A stretch of DNA of 64,000 nt from Gymnopus androsaceus JB14 (taxonomy: Eukaryota > Basidiomycota > Agaricomycetes > Agaricales > Omphalotaceae). The stretch spans positions 28,777 to 92,776 of the forward strand of contig ML769653.1 of assembly GCA_009733575.1 (NCBI GenBank), read 5' to 3'. Below the pieces are notes generated by a model, which was not told the DNA's origin, did no database searches, and was given only the letters and a program-made list of their open reading frames with translations. Positions 47,540-58,960 of this stretch are shown one piece after another (position 1 is the first letter of the stretch; every line of letters starts with the position of its first letter). A program made the position numbers and the translations under genes.

Positions 47540-47634
47540 ATGTGCGCGGCGAACTGGGGAATCATATGCGCGCGCAATAATTAGTGAGCGCGTGACATTT
47601 TATTTTTTCACCCTTTGGGCCGCCATAGATGTCA
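47540..47634 (-). repeat. Right terminal inverted repeat
   Basis: Inverted match of the left end with about eight differences, mostly C/T or G/A. Just inside, the word GTCTAATGTG followed by CGCG occurs twice (about 47472 and 47535). Confidence 0.88.
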
Positions 47635-47797
47635 ATATAATTAAAACGTTGGAATTGTAAAAATAAAAAATAAAGTATACTCAATGAACACGCAGCGCAC
47701 CTCCGTACATCCTCATAGAGTATGTACACCCTTGCCAATCTCTCGATGTTCTCTTCACCTGTCCCCAATATCCTCATTACCTCTCCTCACACTACAG

Positions 47798-49260
47798 CTA
47801 TGATGGATGCTGGTAGATTGGAGGAGGTGGATCTTGATCAGACGGAGGTTGCGTCCACCCGAACCGTCTCGCAAGCCCATCAATAATCAGATCCAGATTG
47901 TTCGCTTGAGTCGTAGGGGATTCAGATGGCGGGATGGATGATGGCGCACTATTTGTCTGAGCGGGAGACTGTGTTCGCGTAATAGTAGAAGGCGCCGGCC
48001 CAGGTACCATACCCATCCCCAATCCATCCGACGAAGTTGATGCCAAACCCGCACCATACCCTACGGAGGATGATTTTGAAGGACTAGAATTGAATGTGGG
48101 TCGCTGGACCATGTAGGGAACGGCAGTTGTGCTATCGAGTGTTTCAGGTGCATATGGACTGTATGTAAGGCCCTGGGGACTTTCGAGCGTGAACGGGGTA
48201 GGTTCGATTTCAGCGGCCTTTCGAGCAGGACCGACGGCGGCAATACGTCAAGAGAAATACTAGGAGAGCGATGGCTGCTACACCGCCTACAACACCGCCA
48301 ACAACTGGACCGACTATTGATGTTTTTGTTGATGAGCCTGAAAGGTCGGATCCGGTTGTTGATGATGCAGTCGCCGCAAACGAGGACGATGCGGAAGATG
48401 AGGAGCTGCTTGCACTGGTACTAGTCGAACTGGCAGAGGAGCTGGTACTCGTAGCGTTTCCTCTGTTCACAAAATCAGTGTGACAAATGAGAATCGAGGA
48501 CATTTCCGCGTGATACTCACGGACAAAAAGTCACCTTCACACTTGCCTATAAGTAAAACTCGTTAGAAAGCAGAATGATGGTAGTATGGTCATGGAGCCT
48601 ACCCCGTCGTCAGCACACTGAATTAAGCCTTGACCTGGAGTTGTAGATCCCTCCGCAGTGGTGCAGTCGGCACTCGAACCTAACACAGGTTAGACGTACA
48701 TCAAAGATACTCGACAGACTTGGAGCTCACAGGATGTTCCTGAACCATCACAGCCGTTATAGAAACTGTGTTTGTCAGACCAGTTAAAAACTGCAGGGAC
48801 GTCGTACATGCATAGAGGGCTCACACAAAGGAAACAGGTACAGTAAATTCATGGCTGGACAGCATCTTTGAGCTTTAACGCAATATATAAAATAAACAAA
48901 GGTACGCACGTTGGAACTAGATCAATAATTGCAGTTGAAGATCCATTTACTAGGCCGAGCTCCAAGTCAACTGCTGTACACAATCCACCGTTCGGTCCGC
49001 AACCGCCTATAGTAACATACAAAGCGTTAGCCTTAACGGGGCTTGTGAACTAACAAAATAGTTCTGACCTGTGTTCAAGAACCTTAAAAACAATCGTTGA
49101 ATGAGCAGCGTATACTGGAAGTGAAAAGACGAGCACGTACGCGACTGCGTTTACAGTATCATTAGTGTAGACTGCTCCATCGCCCGTCGCAAGAACGATA
49201 CTGGGTAATTCATCTAGAATGGGCTAAGAAACGTAAGGTTACACCGGGGGCATTGGCCAG
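47798..49260 (-). CDS. Single-pass membrane protein with Cys-containing ectodomain (unknown function)
   Basis: The minus-strand exons give, in order, ELPSIVLATGDGAVYTNDTV; CGPNGGLCTAVDLELGLVNG; SSTAIIDLVPT joined to HEFTVPVSF; FNWSDKHSFYNGCDGSGTSC; SSADCTTAEGSTTPGQGLIQ; KCEGDFLS; and a long Ser/Thr/Ala stalk. One transmembrane helix follows (GPVVGGVVGGVAAIALLVFL), then RRRS and a Pro/Ser-rich cytoplasmic tail (FTLESPQGLTYSPYAPE, ending FGWTQPPSDQDPPPPIYQ). The layout is that of the many agaricomycete cell-surface proteins with a one-helix anchor. Splice signals are good throughout. I cannot find the first exon with a signal peptide; upstream sequence (49261 on) does not resemble one, so the 5' end may be lost. 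The paralogous fragment is at 36220-36740. Confidence 0.6.
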
Positions 49261-49750
49261 GGCACCCGGAATCTAAATGCTTCCGAATCAGCATGAACGT
49301 CATTTGAAGCTCACCTGGAGATCGAGTAAAGAGTTCCGTAAAGTAATGTATTGAGATCTGAGATGAATCACTGATACATCTCGCAACTTGGACCTTTAAA
49401 AGATAACAAAGAGGAAGTCTGAAGATCGAGATTCTGCTGGTCTTTGAGTGTAACAAAGAGCCCAAATCCTCAAATGTGTTTAGAATCCTGGGAATCTGAA
49501 TCTGTGCCCAGAAGCGCATTGAAATCCCGACTTAATCCAATCTCCGGTTTGCCGGCCATTTTGAGCGCCTAAAGCCTTCTAATTCTGGATAAAAACCTGA
49601 TGTCACGGTTCACCCCCCAAACTGGGTAGTGGGCGCTAAAATGTTCAAAAATCCTCATTGTTGCATTGTGTAGCAAGTAGCTCAACAACTAACCCCAAAA
49701 CATTCACAAAACTCACCTCATCTCACCTGGAACGTTCCTTAACACTGATA
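49261..49750. other. Intergenic
   Basis: A 101-codon minus frame at 49214-49519 has no signal peptide and no family likeness. Nothing else is supported. Confidence 0.4.
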
Positions 49751-50443
49751 CATCAGCAAAACCTGGGTATTGGCCATAGAAGTTATAGCAACTTATAGTA
49801 AATCATAGCAGCCATAGTTCTCTACAGAACTATGGGGTGCTATGGGTTTCTATGAGCTCCTATGAGCTCCTATGAGGTTACCGAGCATTCGAGGCAACTG
49901 TCAACTCAGTTTGGCATCTTGACAGCTGCCGTTCTTCCCGCCAATTCTATATAGGAATCGACGCATATGCATCGTCGCAATCCCCAAGTTCCTTTTCTTC
50001 CAAGTTGCTCAGTAAGTCTCCGAATTCAAGCCTTCATCTTTGTTTCGATGTGTCTAATGTTTGTAGCATTCAATTCTAAGCATCAATCGCCACTTACAGT
50101 ATGGCTTCATTTATGTGTACACTAGTTATACTAGTATGTAGTTCTAGTCTCGCTACAGTATTGTCCTAGTAGTGCTACAAATATGACAATATGATGGTTT
50201 TATTTTGGTCTCATTTGGTCGAGCGAGTGATGAAAATAATTCAAAAGAACAATATATTTAATTTAAATTGAACCCTGACATGTCCTGATGGACGACGTTC
50301 CCGGGAAATCCATAGCAGTCCATAGCACCCCATAGCAATCCATAGTTCTCCACAAAGGGTACCCTTGCTATGGGCTCTATGAGTGCTATGAGTGCTGTGG
50401 AGAACTCCACAGTTCTCCACAGCACGCCCAGGTTTTGCTGATG
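49751..50443. mobile_element. 693-bp MITE-like element with 17-bp terminal inverted repeats and TA flanks
   Basis: CATCAGCAAAACCTGGG at 49751-49767 is exactly inverted at 50427-50443, and both ends are flanked by TA (49749-49750 and 50444-50445), as for Tc1/mariner-type insertions. The interior has many copies of CATAGC/GCTATG words near both ends (for example CTATGAGCTCCTATGAGCTC near 49856 and CCATAGCACCCCATAGC near 50313), which give nested inverted repeats. There is no transposase frame, so it would be non-autonomous. Confidence 0.72.
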
Positions 50444-52495
50444 TAGCGCAACATCTCCAATTATTCTGCAATATTAACAACACTGCCCAAAACTCCAAGA
50501 GCTTGGCAATATTGGGCCTGGCAAGGCCAAGGGTTTTTTGGACTGAGGGAAAGGGACAGGTGGGCTTTGGAGTGATAGGATACAACAGAGAGAAGCTATC
50601 TGGAGCAGAATGCTGCATTGAAGAGCAGGAAAAGCTCGCCTTTTAAGGTATGTATTCAGCCTTGATGTTGTGGTGGTCCAATCTCACTTTGCATTGTTTT
50701 TAGTACTACTACCTGACCTCCTATGCTGTCTGTGCACCTTCCAAAGAAATCATTCCCTCGGATTTTTCTTCAACAATGTCTGCAAGCTCCAAAAATGTCA
50801 GTGCTGTTGTTGGCTCAATCTCAAGCCTTCTGGTTGTTCTTTTTGGGATATGAACTCCTTAATGCATTGTACAATATTTTATGTGCATTTAAAATTTTAT
50901 TTGTGCAAGGCTGCTTGCTGCACAATCCAATGACCACAATTTTTGAGCATTTTAGTGCCCACCTTCCTGATTTGGGGGTGACATCAGTTTTGTTGGCTAC
51001 TGTAACACTCTTTCTCCCATACCACCAACATCTCCTTGTTCTGTGACGTCAAATTATCCTCAAACAGCAGTGACAGAGCTGGCATCTATGTGTTGACAAC
51101 TTTTTCAGTCATCAGATGGCTTGATCGCATTACTGCAGTCCTCAAGATGCTCACTTTACAGCTTTGCCTAAAATACAACAATTTTTCAAGGGGAAAAGTG
51201 TGTAACTTTATGTTCTAATGATGATTTGACTGACTCTGATGCTCTTTAGTACTCTATATATTGTGAATCTCTCGAATGCTTCAGTTTTTCTCATGTTCTG
51301 ACAGGCAAGTCTCAAGTGCATTTTATATCCTCCATTCACTCACTTTACCTTCCTCTCAGTGATTTTAGCAATGGAATGAATGAGCTATAGGGAACCAAGC
51401 AGATAGCAGGCCAAGACTTCTGTATGGTGTGTGCCAGATGTCTGTTTCTAATTACCATTGGACTTATTGAGCTTTCTGAATGCCTGTTGATACTTGCAAA
51501 TAGGTCAATGCTGGAAGGCATGTTTGTATGGTATGTGACAGATATCTGTCTCTATTATTATTGGACTTATTGAGCTTTCTGAAAGCCTGTCAATGCACGC
51601 AAATAGGTCAATACTGGAAGGCATGTTGGCCGGTCTGACTTTCTCTTCCAATTCCTTTGCTGACCTGGTCTCAGCATTTGATGTTGATGGGCTGGGTTCA
51701 AGGACAAGCTATAGTAGTAGTAGTGTGGCTAGCTCGTTTGATCATTTGAGCTCATTTACATTCATTTGCACTCGAGCGAACTTGATTTGAATACAATTGA
51801 TATTACAACCTGGTGAACCCAGGTTACCTTACAAGCTGCACTGATTTAAGCTTGGTTGAACTTAAAACCAAATTCATAAGTTGGGTATTGCACCAAATCG
51901 GCACCAAAATCACTTAAATTTTCATGCTCGGAAAACGAGCAAAGCAGACATTTTGAGTGAATGCAAGCTGATATTAAACAGTATGCATTCTAACTTGTTT
52001 TTAGCTTGATTGGGCTCATTTACGTATGGTCAATGTTCACTGGGCCTCATTGTTTAGTTTGGACTGATACTGGAAACTAATTACTATCTTGTCACTAGCC
52101 TGTGGTAAATTGACAACAGCTATATGTTCAGCTGAAGATGGCAAGACTATTGTTAAAGCCACATTGGACACTGGTCAAGCAAATGCAAGTATCGACCTAA
52201 CCTACCCCATCCTGGCAACTCTGTACTGACATAATTTCTGTTTTGTAGTATGCGACAGCCAAGGCTGGTATCACCGGACTAACAATTAAAGCCATTGATC
52301 ATCAAGGGATGAAAGTACAATATTCTGGCTAATGGGATTGCTCTGTCCTAACAAGCAAAGGTGCATTAGGGCTACATCATGATGACGTATGCCAAATAAC
52401 AAAGGATTTCATTGAAGAAGACCAGTTGCTTTACTGCTCTTTGATGTTCTTTTTCAACAAAGAACATGCTGTGAAAGAAGAACTGACTCCTATAT
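50444..52495. other. A/T-rich, gene-poor interval
   Basis: Short frames only. A small spliced coding-like stretch near 52100-52330 (CGKLTTAICSAEDGKTIVKA then YATAKAGITGLTIKAIDHQG) is open across a plausible intron but has no start or continuation. An AGT microsatellite lies at about 51710-51722 and a 104-bp tandem duplication at 51422-51629. Confidence 0.4.
51422..51629. repeat. 104-bp tandem duplication
   Basis: Two adjacent units (51422-51525 and 51526-51629) share TTGGACTTATTGAGCTTTCT, GCAAATAGGTCAAT and GGAAGGCATGTT, with roughly 10-15 percent differences. No coding context. Confidence 0.82.
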
Positions 52496-54182
52496 AAGCG
52501 GCAGGGCCTCCCTTCATGATGGTAAGTTTTTCCTAGCCTACTTGGTACACCCATGTCTAATAACTGCAATACCAATCTAGCAGCTCTACCACTTCGACGT
52601 TCAGCTCGTTTAATTCGCAGTAAGATCACCTTGGCTTCAAAACTCACCCAACAGTTCCGAGACTTCCAACGGCAACTACGCAATGGAAAACTTTTAACCT
52701 TTAATTCAACAAAAGAAGTCTGGGAGGATTGGATGCCGTATGTGTCTCTGCCATTCAGTTGCTTAAGATGTTTCTTATCCTGTTTTTTCTGCTAGTCCTG
52801 TTGCTGTAGCAATCAGTGGTGCTATGACCGCTGCCAATCCTGGTTTATATCACCAAATCCCTGGATACATCCCTCCAAGATGTGCTCATGTTCTTGATCC
52901 TTCACTTTGTGAGCAGGATTACACAATGGTAGTCACCATCCACCACCACAAAGGCTTTCCACATTATATCCTCAAAGCGCCTCATAAAGGATGCGAGTTT
53001 AAAAGTAAGTATCTTCATCTTATAGTGGCACCTATATTTATGTCTGTCCACAGTGAAGCTCACATTCAAAGAAGAAAAACTGCATGACTTTGATGATGGT
53101 ATGTTCACTCCAAGTCATTACAACTTTACTCATTGGTTTGATAGACTTGTACACCCAAGATAGTGATGATATTGGTCTGTTTCTGCCTGTTGATACCCAT
53201 ACCAATCTTCTCACTGTTCAGCAGATTTAATTGCCAGCTCGGAATGTTCATACTCAGCTCCAAGCACACCCACCTCCCTGTCTTCATCAGTATCCTCCTT
53301 CAGTTCTCCAAGCAGTGATTCCTCTTCCTCTCAATCTCGACCTCAACCTCGACCTCTCACGGGACCAAGGAAACTTACCTCATTCTTCAATGAGCAAGAT
53401 GCAAAAGCACGCGCCTCACCCGGTAAGCCGTGCTCCCTTGATATTGTGATACTAAGCTAAGCAACATAGTAAGACTATGCTCTTATCTCTACATGGAAAT
53501 CCGCCTACCAAGCGAGGTGTTTCCAAGGTACGTGATTTCTCATTTTAGGAAGCTTGAAGCTAAAGCAACATATTCAGATTTTCCTGTGCTACACCCTGCC
53601 AGTTCCTCCGATACACCAAAGATACTTTTCCCTTATGATCCCACCAAAGTCCCTAATCTATGTGCCACCATTGACTCCCATCTGCAGTATTTTGACACAG
53701 CCATTGGAAGGCTTATCAGGGCCTTGAACGGAAACTATGGCATTACAGAATTGTCATTCAATAAGCTGTTGTCTTTCAGCTACAAGTGTAGTGGCTGTCT
53801 GTGCGAGTTCTCTCCAGATGGATACATTTCTCATCTTGGATACCATGGACTTGATGAATTGACTCCCTGTTGCCTTAATATGACAAGCTGCCCACCTGGT
53901 AAGTTTTGAGTAATTCCAATCAAACATCCTTTCTCACTTGTCTCAGTAGTCACTAAACAGTTTGTGATAACAGAAACTAGATTACCAAAGGTTGTTGCAG
54001 ACTTCTCTCCTGCTCTGAATATTCCAGCTGGTCGACCTTTTCTTGCCTGGAATTCACGTCTAGGTGTTCCTGCGGATGTTTGGGCATTGATATCGACAGG
54101 TGTTGTTACCTGCTCTGGTTGTGGGCTTGTACGAACATTTGCAGGGGACAATGAGCATTATGCAAGTGGTTTGTGTGGATAA
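52496..54182 (+). CDS. Cys-rich protein of unknown function, multi-exon
   Basis: Exons read RRSARLIRSKITLASKLTQQ; VAISGAMTAANPGLYHQIPG and CAHVLDPSLCEQDYTMVVTI; DSDDIGLFLPVDTHTNL; a Ser/Pro-rich stretch (SSVSSFSSPSSDSSSSS); VPNLCATIDSHLQYFDTAIG; and two Cys knots, CSGCLCEFSPDGYISHLGYH and TGVVTCSGCGLVRTFAG, which look like zinc-binding CxxC pairs. The last long frame stops at TAA 54180-54182. The start is unresolved: TATATAAG at 52491 is followed by ATGATG at 52516 directly before a GT donor, which gives the wrong phase for the next exon. I do not recognise the family. The gene lies head-to-tail before the JmjC-like gene and has similar composition. Confidence 0.48.
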
Positions 54183-54692
54183 TGGTTGATGTACCTATAC
54201 AATAATAGATTGTTGACTCTGTTTGCACTGATGATCATCCAATGGCTTGGATAGATCCTCTCGACTTAATTCCAAGTCCTGAAGTTGCAGCACTTGACTC
54301 AAATCAATCACCCACCATATCAGCCTTCCAAAACTCCTGATAGTACTCATTATCCCTCGCAGCGTAGTAGCTCTCATGTTGCCCCCGGCTTGACACCTTA
54401 ATTTGTGCCTCCACCTCTACAGTAGTACTATACTTCCAAAAAAAAACTTATTTTAAACATCTATACCATTTGAAAGCCAGAGTCTTAAAACGTATGAATA
54501 TGATAGTCTGGAAATTAATTTTTTTTGACCACCGTATGAGATGGCTGTGCCATATTATTATTTCAAATAGAAACGGATGGTCACGAGGATTACTGCGATG
54601 GTGAAGCCAAATAAAACCAAACCACCGAGAAATCCAGAGTCCCGGGCCGTTTAGTCCCACCTTTAAGCGTCTTCCTGAACTTCCATCACCAA
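54183..54692. other. Intergenic, JmjC-like gene promoter
   Basis: A possible extra 3' exon of the upstream gene is open here (ATDDHPMAWIDPLDLIPS-like sequence near 54215-54290), but joining it is uncertain. The rest is A-rich with no gene. Confidence 0.35.
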
Positions 54693-57423
54693 ATGCTGCC
54701 ATCTACGGAGACACCTCTCTCCATCATTGAACAGCTACGGAGCCTCCAAAATCACCGTTTAACTCTGATCACATCTGATCCTCCTGCTCCTCCTGCGCCC
54801 CTTACTTCATGCATTGTCCGACGTTTCCATTCCATTCCACATACATCATATGTTTCTCCCCAAAGAACCCTGGAGTCATGCAAAGCACTCTACCTATCAA
54901 AGACTAAAAGCCAAGAGGATAACTCAAAATGTGTGTTTCAATCTAAAATTCTCAGTTTTTGTATTCACCTTCCCCAAGCACAGCCACAGCAACAGCACGA
55001 TGGTGACGGGGACATCATCATGGAGGGAGAAAACAGCAATGAAGGTAAGTAAAGTGGATAGAGTTTTCATTTCAGTCTAATAATTTCCTCTAGGGCTGCC
55101 AACCACAGCAAATAACATGGATGTAGATGAAGATACGGAGATAGGTGAGTGCTGATAAGTTTAATAATAATACATATCTCATTTTTCACAAGCACCTATA
55201 TCCAAAAACACCAAGAAACGCAAAGAGTTTGACTATGAGCCCACTCGGAGCTCTGCTCGGTTACAGGCCACTCTTTCGCAGCAAAAAGCCAAGCACCATG
55301 TACCAGAAATACGGTCCAACAAAAAGTCCAAAAAGTCCAAGAAGCCCAAGAAGATGGAACCTATTAATGAGATGGATAAAACTGATGAAAATCAAGTCAA
55401 TTCGGCAATCTCTGAGGAAGTCCTTGTAATGAAGGAGGAAGCAGAGAGGCTTGTGGCACAGTTTGAGCCGCTCCAGTCTAACTTTTCCCTTGCTTCAACA
55501 AGAAAGGTGCAGTTCCTTTTGTGTACAGTCAATCCTTGAGGGATATTAAAGTTTTCCTTTTAGTATGCTGAAGCAGCAACTCTACCTTTATACCACATGG
55601 ATGGAACAAAAATGGTAGGCTATAAGCCTAATTACTTTGTATGTATCAAGTTAGCTCCCATATTCTTTTTATTGATGAACAATGTAGTTGAAGTCCAATG
55701 CTGATAAGGTTGAGGAGCTCATCACTCGCGTGAATGAAACACTTCTAGAGAATAGGCTTATTCAATTTGACGTTAGAGGGGTAGCTGATGGCGAAACAAA
55801 AGAGCTTCCAAAGCTTGCCTCTGTCCCTCGTAATCATCCCATATACCAAGTCACTCACCAAAACTGGGAAAGCATGCCGGCAAAAGACAAGCAGGCTCTC
55901 TTAAGAGCTCACCTTTGTGTTCATATCACTCAAAAGCCTCATACAGACCTCGAGTTTTCAGAAGAAAATCTGGAATCTCTTCTAGGAAACATCCACCAAG
56001 TCCGGGAGATGCATGGTGAGTAGGATATAGCAGTTTTATGGTTCTCCTTTATCATGCTACATCTAGATTCTTCCCTGGAATCTGATGAGGATCTCACCTC
56101 CAGTCATGTTTTCACTAATGCCACATTTTGTGATATGGTGCATCTGGCACAGACTGGTGGTAAATCCTTGAACTGCCTAGATATTCCTAGGGTCACTCGA
56201 GCTGATGTGCCAATGGAGCTTGCTACAAACCTTGTTGCAGAGCTGGCTACTGCAAAACATCCAGGATTCTCCAACATGGTGACTGTATTTGATGAAAGCT
56301 GGGCGCTTTGTTCTCTCCCTCATTCTTTGCATACTGGCCACATGGATGACCGAGGATATCTGACAGGAGTTAAGGTAATTATAGGGGAGAAATATTGGAT
56401 CATTGCGCAGCCCAAGGAGGGTGTGGATTTGGGATCAATTCATGCATTTGACAAAATACAAGGTCTGTTTGACAGTAAAGACTGGACACTCTTTGCGGTT
56501 ATCCTGACACCTGGAGATATTCTGTGAGTTTCACTTTGACTATTGTAATATTTGATTTGACCTTACAAACACTCCAGCATTATGCGGCCTTTAGTCCCGC
56601 ACACAGTCCTCACCACCAAGCCTACTGTCTGCTATGGTTGGCATAGCTATTGTGCTCAAAACTTGCGTGACACGGCACTGGGGATATTTCAATCCTTCAT
56701 TTACTCTAGTCGAGTAACTAACACCCATCATGTGGATGGGCTCCAAGGCCTGCAGAGAATGTTGGTGTACTGGCTTGAAAATGTGTCCCATTATAAGCAT
56801 CCCACAAATGCAGGTAGGTTATATCTTTTTTATGTCCTTTCCATGTTACTGATTTCTCTATAGATGAAGTATTTCCCCACCAATTAAACCTTCTTAATGT
56901 GGAAGATGTCATTGGCCTAGTAATGGTCTGCAACATTGCCACCCTTGGTACCATTTTGGATTACCGCCGATACCTACCTGTAGAGGAAGGAGGTCTCTTG
57001 CCAGATATGTGGATAAGATATTCTCTCACAAAAAAAAGTGCAGAGGACCTTCTTGAATGGGTGTACCCTCGCTATTATCTTGTCCTGACAAAAGATGGAC
57101 AGAGGAGAGGCCAAAAAGACCTTCCGCATGCAGATCGTCTCAGGATTTTGCGCATCAAACTGTTGGTGCAACAGTGTAAGGCCCTTATCATTCACAGCAC
57201 TAAGGAAGATGCTGGTGGGCCTGGTTATAAAGTGGTTACCTCAGAAGATCTTCAAGCAACTATTGAAACTGACTTTTCCGAGGATGCTTCATTCATGGCA
57301 CTCTGGCCAGATGATGAGGAGTGGGAACGCATTAGGGAGAATCCAGGAGATACTTTTACTTATTCTTTTCCCCTTCCTCCAAATGGGTGTAAATATGCAG
57401 TAGAATGTACTCAAGTGTCTTGA
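54693..57423 (+). CDS. JmjC-like (cupin-fold) Fe(II)/2-oxoglutarate oxygenase-type protein
   Basis: The ATG at 54693 begins MLPSTETPLSIIEQLRSLQN. A basic nuclear-type region follows (NKKSKKSKKPKKMEPINEMD) after KKRKEFDYEPTRSSARLQAT. The C-terminal half holds a JmjC-like core: NMVTVFDESWALCSLPHSLH, then GHMDDRGYLTGVKVIIGEKY with the H-x-D metal pair, WIIAQPKEG, WTLFAVILTPGDIL, and the second His in MRPLVPHTVLTTKPTVCYGW. The rest (YAQNLRD-like CAQNLRDTALGIFQSFIYSS, HHVDGLQGLQRMLVYWLENV) matches the extension seen in agaricomycete JmjC proteins. It ends YAVECTQVS with TGA. About seven introns; no frameshift or internal stop was found, unlike the neighbours. Members demethylate or hydroxylate proteins; the substrate here is unknown. 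Confidence 0.72.
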
Positions 57424-57627
57424 CAATTTTTATTACCATTTCTTTATCATATAGGCTATCTCATCACATCTCATTGTTACTTAAAGAAACTTGAAATAAT
57501 TTCTTTAAAGACATAATGGTAGAACCATGACACGGATTGCATTGACTACCACTCCGGATCTTCCAGAAGATCTTTAAATATTTGGATTGAATGATAAGTA
57601 AAGTCTATGCACATAGAAGCATACTAG

Positions 57628-58960
57628 TTAATAAGAATCAATACTTCGAGGTAAGTTAGGTACCGATACTCCTTGCTTTAGAAACAAATCCACCCCATGT
57701 TGTTTTGACAATGAGAAAGTATCTGCATACCACTCTGCCCATTCTGTTGGATTATGCTCATGCAATAGCCTTGTCTCCATATGTATCTCCTTGAGATATG
57801 CTGGAAATGGCTGTGCTAGTCTTGAGATATGATGATCCATGTTTTGGAAACGAGGTGTGAAGTATGGCTGCAGAGGGGAAAATGGACTCCTCCACTCAAT
57901 TACAAGAAGCTCCAAATTTGGAGCACGGATGATGGGTAAGAGCCAACAAGATAGTCGCAGATGAACACCAGCATGGAGGTGCTGGAGGCAAGGTAGATAT
58001 ACTGGTGCATTGAGAAATTGTTCTATGGTAAGTGGTCAGAAAGATGCAAGCTGGTTTACTAGTAGGAAGTTACACACCATAGCTTGTCCACAGAGCTTTC
58101 ATATCAAGACGTGGAAAGTAGACCAGATGAGTTAGGGTATTTCTTACTATTGGTAGGAGGATCTCGACAGCTCCTGGTGAACCTACAACAAGTTCCTTCA
58201 CTGAGCTCAAGTCCAAGGGACAGAGCTCATTGGAAAGCCACTGCCATGCATTTTTACCAGGCTCCTCCACGCTGTCCAGACTTCCTGCATATCTACTCCA
58301 AGTTGACATGATCTGTAGGTATGTGATCTTGGGTCGATCAGGCTGTGCTATCATTCTGGTGGTCTCTTTCCATGGCAGACCTGAATAATAAGTGCCCATA
58401 CTGGTGCGAGGGCAAGGAAGAGTAAGACAAGAGAGGTTTGGGCATTGTCCCAAAGCATGCAAAAGACTAAAAAAGGCATCACCCGTGATAATCATGCTGT
58501 TGTGAGAAATAAAGGAAGTGAGGGTGGTATGGAAAGTGTCGAGGAAAGTGAATATGAAGGGATGCTGGTGCTGTTGTTCAGGAGATCCTAGACTAGAACC
58601 GTAGAACTCCAGCTTTCGAATTCTCATGGGGCAGGCAGGTATGTCAAGAATGAGGTTCTGGTGAATAGGTGTGGGTGGATTTATTGGGGAAATGATAGAA
58701 CGAACATGGGGCCTGTACTTGGCAGAGTGTTGAATCTCTTTCACCTGGTAATTATTGGTGAGATCAATTTCACTCATGAATTGTAGTTTGGCACAGTCAC
58801 GCCAGATTCTAGAAACACTAGTGCATGCAAACAAAGAGGGAGGGTCCAAGTGAGACAAGCACTCGTCAATGAGTTCAGCAGCAAATTGGTCAGGGAGAGG
58901 CATGGAATACAGAGATGTAGTGAGCATTCCATCTTTCACAAGAGCAGTTTTAAGCAACAT
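57628..58960 (-). CDS. F-box protein with leucine-rich-like C-terminal region
   Basis: The ATG at 58960 begins MLLKTALVKDGMLTTSLYSM, then an F-box: LPDQFAAELIDECLSHLDPP and SLFACTSVSRIWRDCAKLQF. Downstream are LRR-like segments (MRIRKLEFYGSSLGS, LGQCPNLSCLTLPCP, LSSVKELVVGSPGAVEILLP). One intron near 58020-58078 joins to QFLNAPVYLPCLQHLHAGVH and the end RSIDSY at TAA 57628-57630. F-box proteins recruit targets to SCF ubiquitin ligases; agaricomycetes have large expanded sets of this type. Intact as read. Confidence 0.7.

Larger units (their letters stand above)
37270..47634. mobile_element. 10.4-kb DNA element bounded by ~95-bp imperfect terminal inverted repeats
   Basis: The left end (37270-37365) and the reverse complement of the right end (47540-47634) share nearly the whole sequence TGAYRTCTATGGCGGCCC, then RAAGGGTGAAAAAATAAAAT, then CACGCGCTCACTAAT and GCGCGCGCATAT. 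Differences are almost all transitions. Further subterminal repeats rich in CGCGC and CACTAAT lie inside both ends. ATATA flanks both ends as a possible but unproven target duplication. Inside are a BTB/POZ gene (-), a broken integrase-core gene (+), palindromes, a cytosine-methyltransferase-like fragment, a Ser/Gly/Thr-rich frame and an unrecognised gene (+). The integrase-core gene is the best transposase candidate. Superfamily not assigned. Confidence 0.82.

Noticed and set aside
37270..47634. Assigning the element to the KDZ (Kyakuja-Dileera-Zisupton) superfamily
   Set aside because: Long terminal repeats and a basidiomycete host fit, but no KDZ transposase or CxC cysteine-cluster domain was recognised; the only nuclease-like gene is an integrase-core type.
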